This document shows positions 63,651-64,000 of a stretch of 64,000 nucleotides of DNA, piece after piece. The notes under the pieces were generated by a model that was given only the letters and a program-made list of their open reading frames with translations, was not told where the DNA came from and ran no database searches. Position 1 is the stretch's first letter, and the number at the start of each line of letters is the position of its first letter. The position numbers and the translations under genes are program-made. Origin of the DNA: an uncultured Eubacteriales bacterium (GTDB lineage Bacteria > Bacillota > Clostridia > Lachnospirales > Lachnospiraceae); contig CADBUJ010000012.1 of assembly GCA_902797845.1 (NCBI GenBank), forward strand, positions 25,718 to 89,717. Reading direction: 5' to 3'.

Positions 63651-63749
63651 ATAGCTGAAATACTTATCCCTTACGGTAAAGAAAAACTTACTTGCAGCAT
63701 CCCCGAACCGCAGCTGACCCAGGTGCTCACATCTAAGCTTCATTCCTAT
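63651..63749 (+). pseudogene. remnant of a lactate racemase (LarA/DUF2088)-like gene
   Basis: After GGAGG at the right spacing, ATA replaces a start codon; the frame then reads AEILIPYGKEKLTC and SIPEPQLTQVLTSKLHSYL, which looks like a LarA N terminus (IPYGK...IPE...VL). Similarity stops after about 33 codons at a terminator hairpin, so the rest is gone. The start and family call are by eye; a chance match is possible. Confidence 0.5.
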
Positions 63750-63755
63750 TTAATA

Positions 63756-63794
63756 AAAAGACCTTCCTCCATAAGATATGGAAGAAGGTCTTTT
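63756..63794. terminator. terminator after glycerate kinase/larA remnant
   Basis: AAAAGACCTTCCTCCAT and its partner form a 17-bp stem with one mismatch around AAGAT; A/T-runs on both sides allow use by the tRNA transcript from the minus strand too. Confidence 0.9.
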
Positions 63795-63857
63795 ATTATT
63801 TTTAAGAGATCAAAGTTTTTTATCAAAAAAGCCTGCCACATAAGTGACAGGCTTACA

Positions 63858-63928
63858 GGCGCAGACCGGATTTGAACCGGTGCATCAGGGTGTTGCAGAC
63901 CCACGCCTTACCGCTTGGCTACTGCGCC
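63858..63928 (-). tRNA. tRNA-Cys (GCA anticodon)
   Basis: The 71-nt gene has acceptor GGCGCAG/CTGCGCC, anticodon loop CTGCAAC (GCA) and T arm ACCGG-TTCAAAT-CCGGT. CCA is not encoded. Confidence 0.96.
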
Positions 63929-63931
63929 TTA

Positions 63932-64000
63932 TGACCCCGACGGGAATTGAACCCATGTTACCGCCGTGAAAGGGCGATGTCTTAACCTCTTGACCACGGG
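63932..64000 (-). tRNA. tRNA-Glu (TTC anticodon), 5' end outside window
   Basis: The minus strand reads CCCGTGGTCAAGAGGTTAAG, an anticodon loop CTTTCAC (TTC), and the T arm TGGG-TTCAATT-CCCG, ending CGGGGTCA. About 3 nt of the acceptor stem lie past the edge. It is 3 nt from tRNA-Cys, in a tRNA cluster. Confidence 0.95.

Noticed and set aside
63858-64000. Integration site for a mobile element at the tRNA cluster.
   Set aside because: No integrase or direct repeat of a tRNA end is seen in the window; the flank beyond the edge is unknown.

Overview
The window looks like a chromosomal segment of a Gram-positive anaerobe of the class Clostridia, most likely Lachnospiraceae. The evidence is a Na+-type V/A-ATPase operon in place of F-type genes, Gram-positive lipoproteins and sortase-like anchored adhesins, DUF4214-bearing cell-wall enzymes, a TFIIB-zinc-ribbon/TPM pair, an L-box lysine riboswitch, strong GGAGG ribosome sites and sigma-A promoters. 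Base composition and codon use look uniform, and I saw no insertion sequence, prophage or CRISPR array. Positions 1 to 49769 are coded entirely on the minus strand; only five genes or candidate RNAs, between 49.9 and 63.6 kb, read plus.

Layout. 0-2 kb: lysine riboswitch-lysA-dapA (partial). 2-7 kb: a four-gene MacB-type efflux operon (adaptor, ATPase, second adaptor, permease). 7-10 kb: clpB with a CIRCE-like operator on its promoter. 10-14.7 kb: a heterodimeric ABC exporter followed by two tRNA-Pro trans-editing deacylases. 14.8-18.1 kb: zinc-ribbon membrane protein, TPM protein and nicotinate phosphoribosyltransferase. 18.2-21 kb: an unknown acidic protein, secreted nuclease, threonine aldolase and GNAT enzyme, tightly coupled. 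21-22.5 kb: a duplicated-domain lipoprotein and a deoxyribosyltransferase-like protein. 22.5-34.9 kb: a long operon, ywlC-rpiB-dCMP deaminase-V-ATPase (G/H,I,K,E,C,F,A,B,D)-pepD plus a 54-codon gene. 34.9-47.6 kb: two giant surface adhesins (2933 and 1240 aa), the second carrying a predicted thioester domain. 47.8-51.7 kb: M20 peptidase, upp, and a divergent DUF885 lipoprotein. 51.8 kb: an orphan promoter/stem-loop/terminator unit, a candidate small RNA. 52-61 kb: cell-envelope enzymes (DUF4214-deacetylase, DUF4214-amidase, GH25 lysozyme) with rsmI, mscL, a tandem-repeat small protein and a Na/phosphate transporter. 61-64 kb: tRNA-Thr, an XRE regulator-nagB pair, glycerate kinase, a larA-like remnant, and the start of a tRNA-Cys/tRNA-Glu cluster.

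Most genes are housekeeping or envelope functions. The less explained parts are the adhesin pair with promoter dyads, the Glu-Thr hexanucleotide repeats recurring in exported proteins, the two-adaptor efflux operon, the candidate RNA at 51.8 kb, the paired DUF4214 wall hydrolases and several small or unknown proteins. I found no clear new defence or mobile system.
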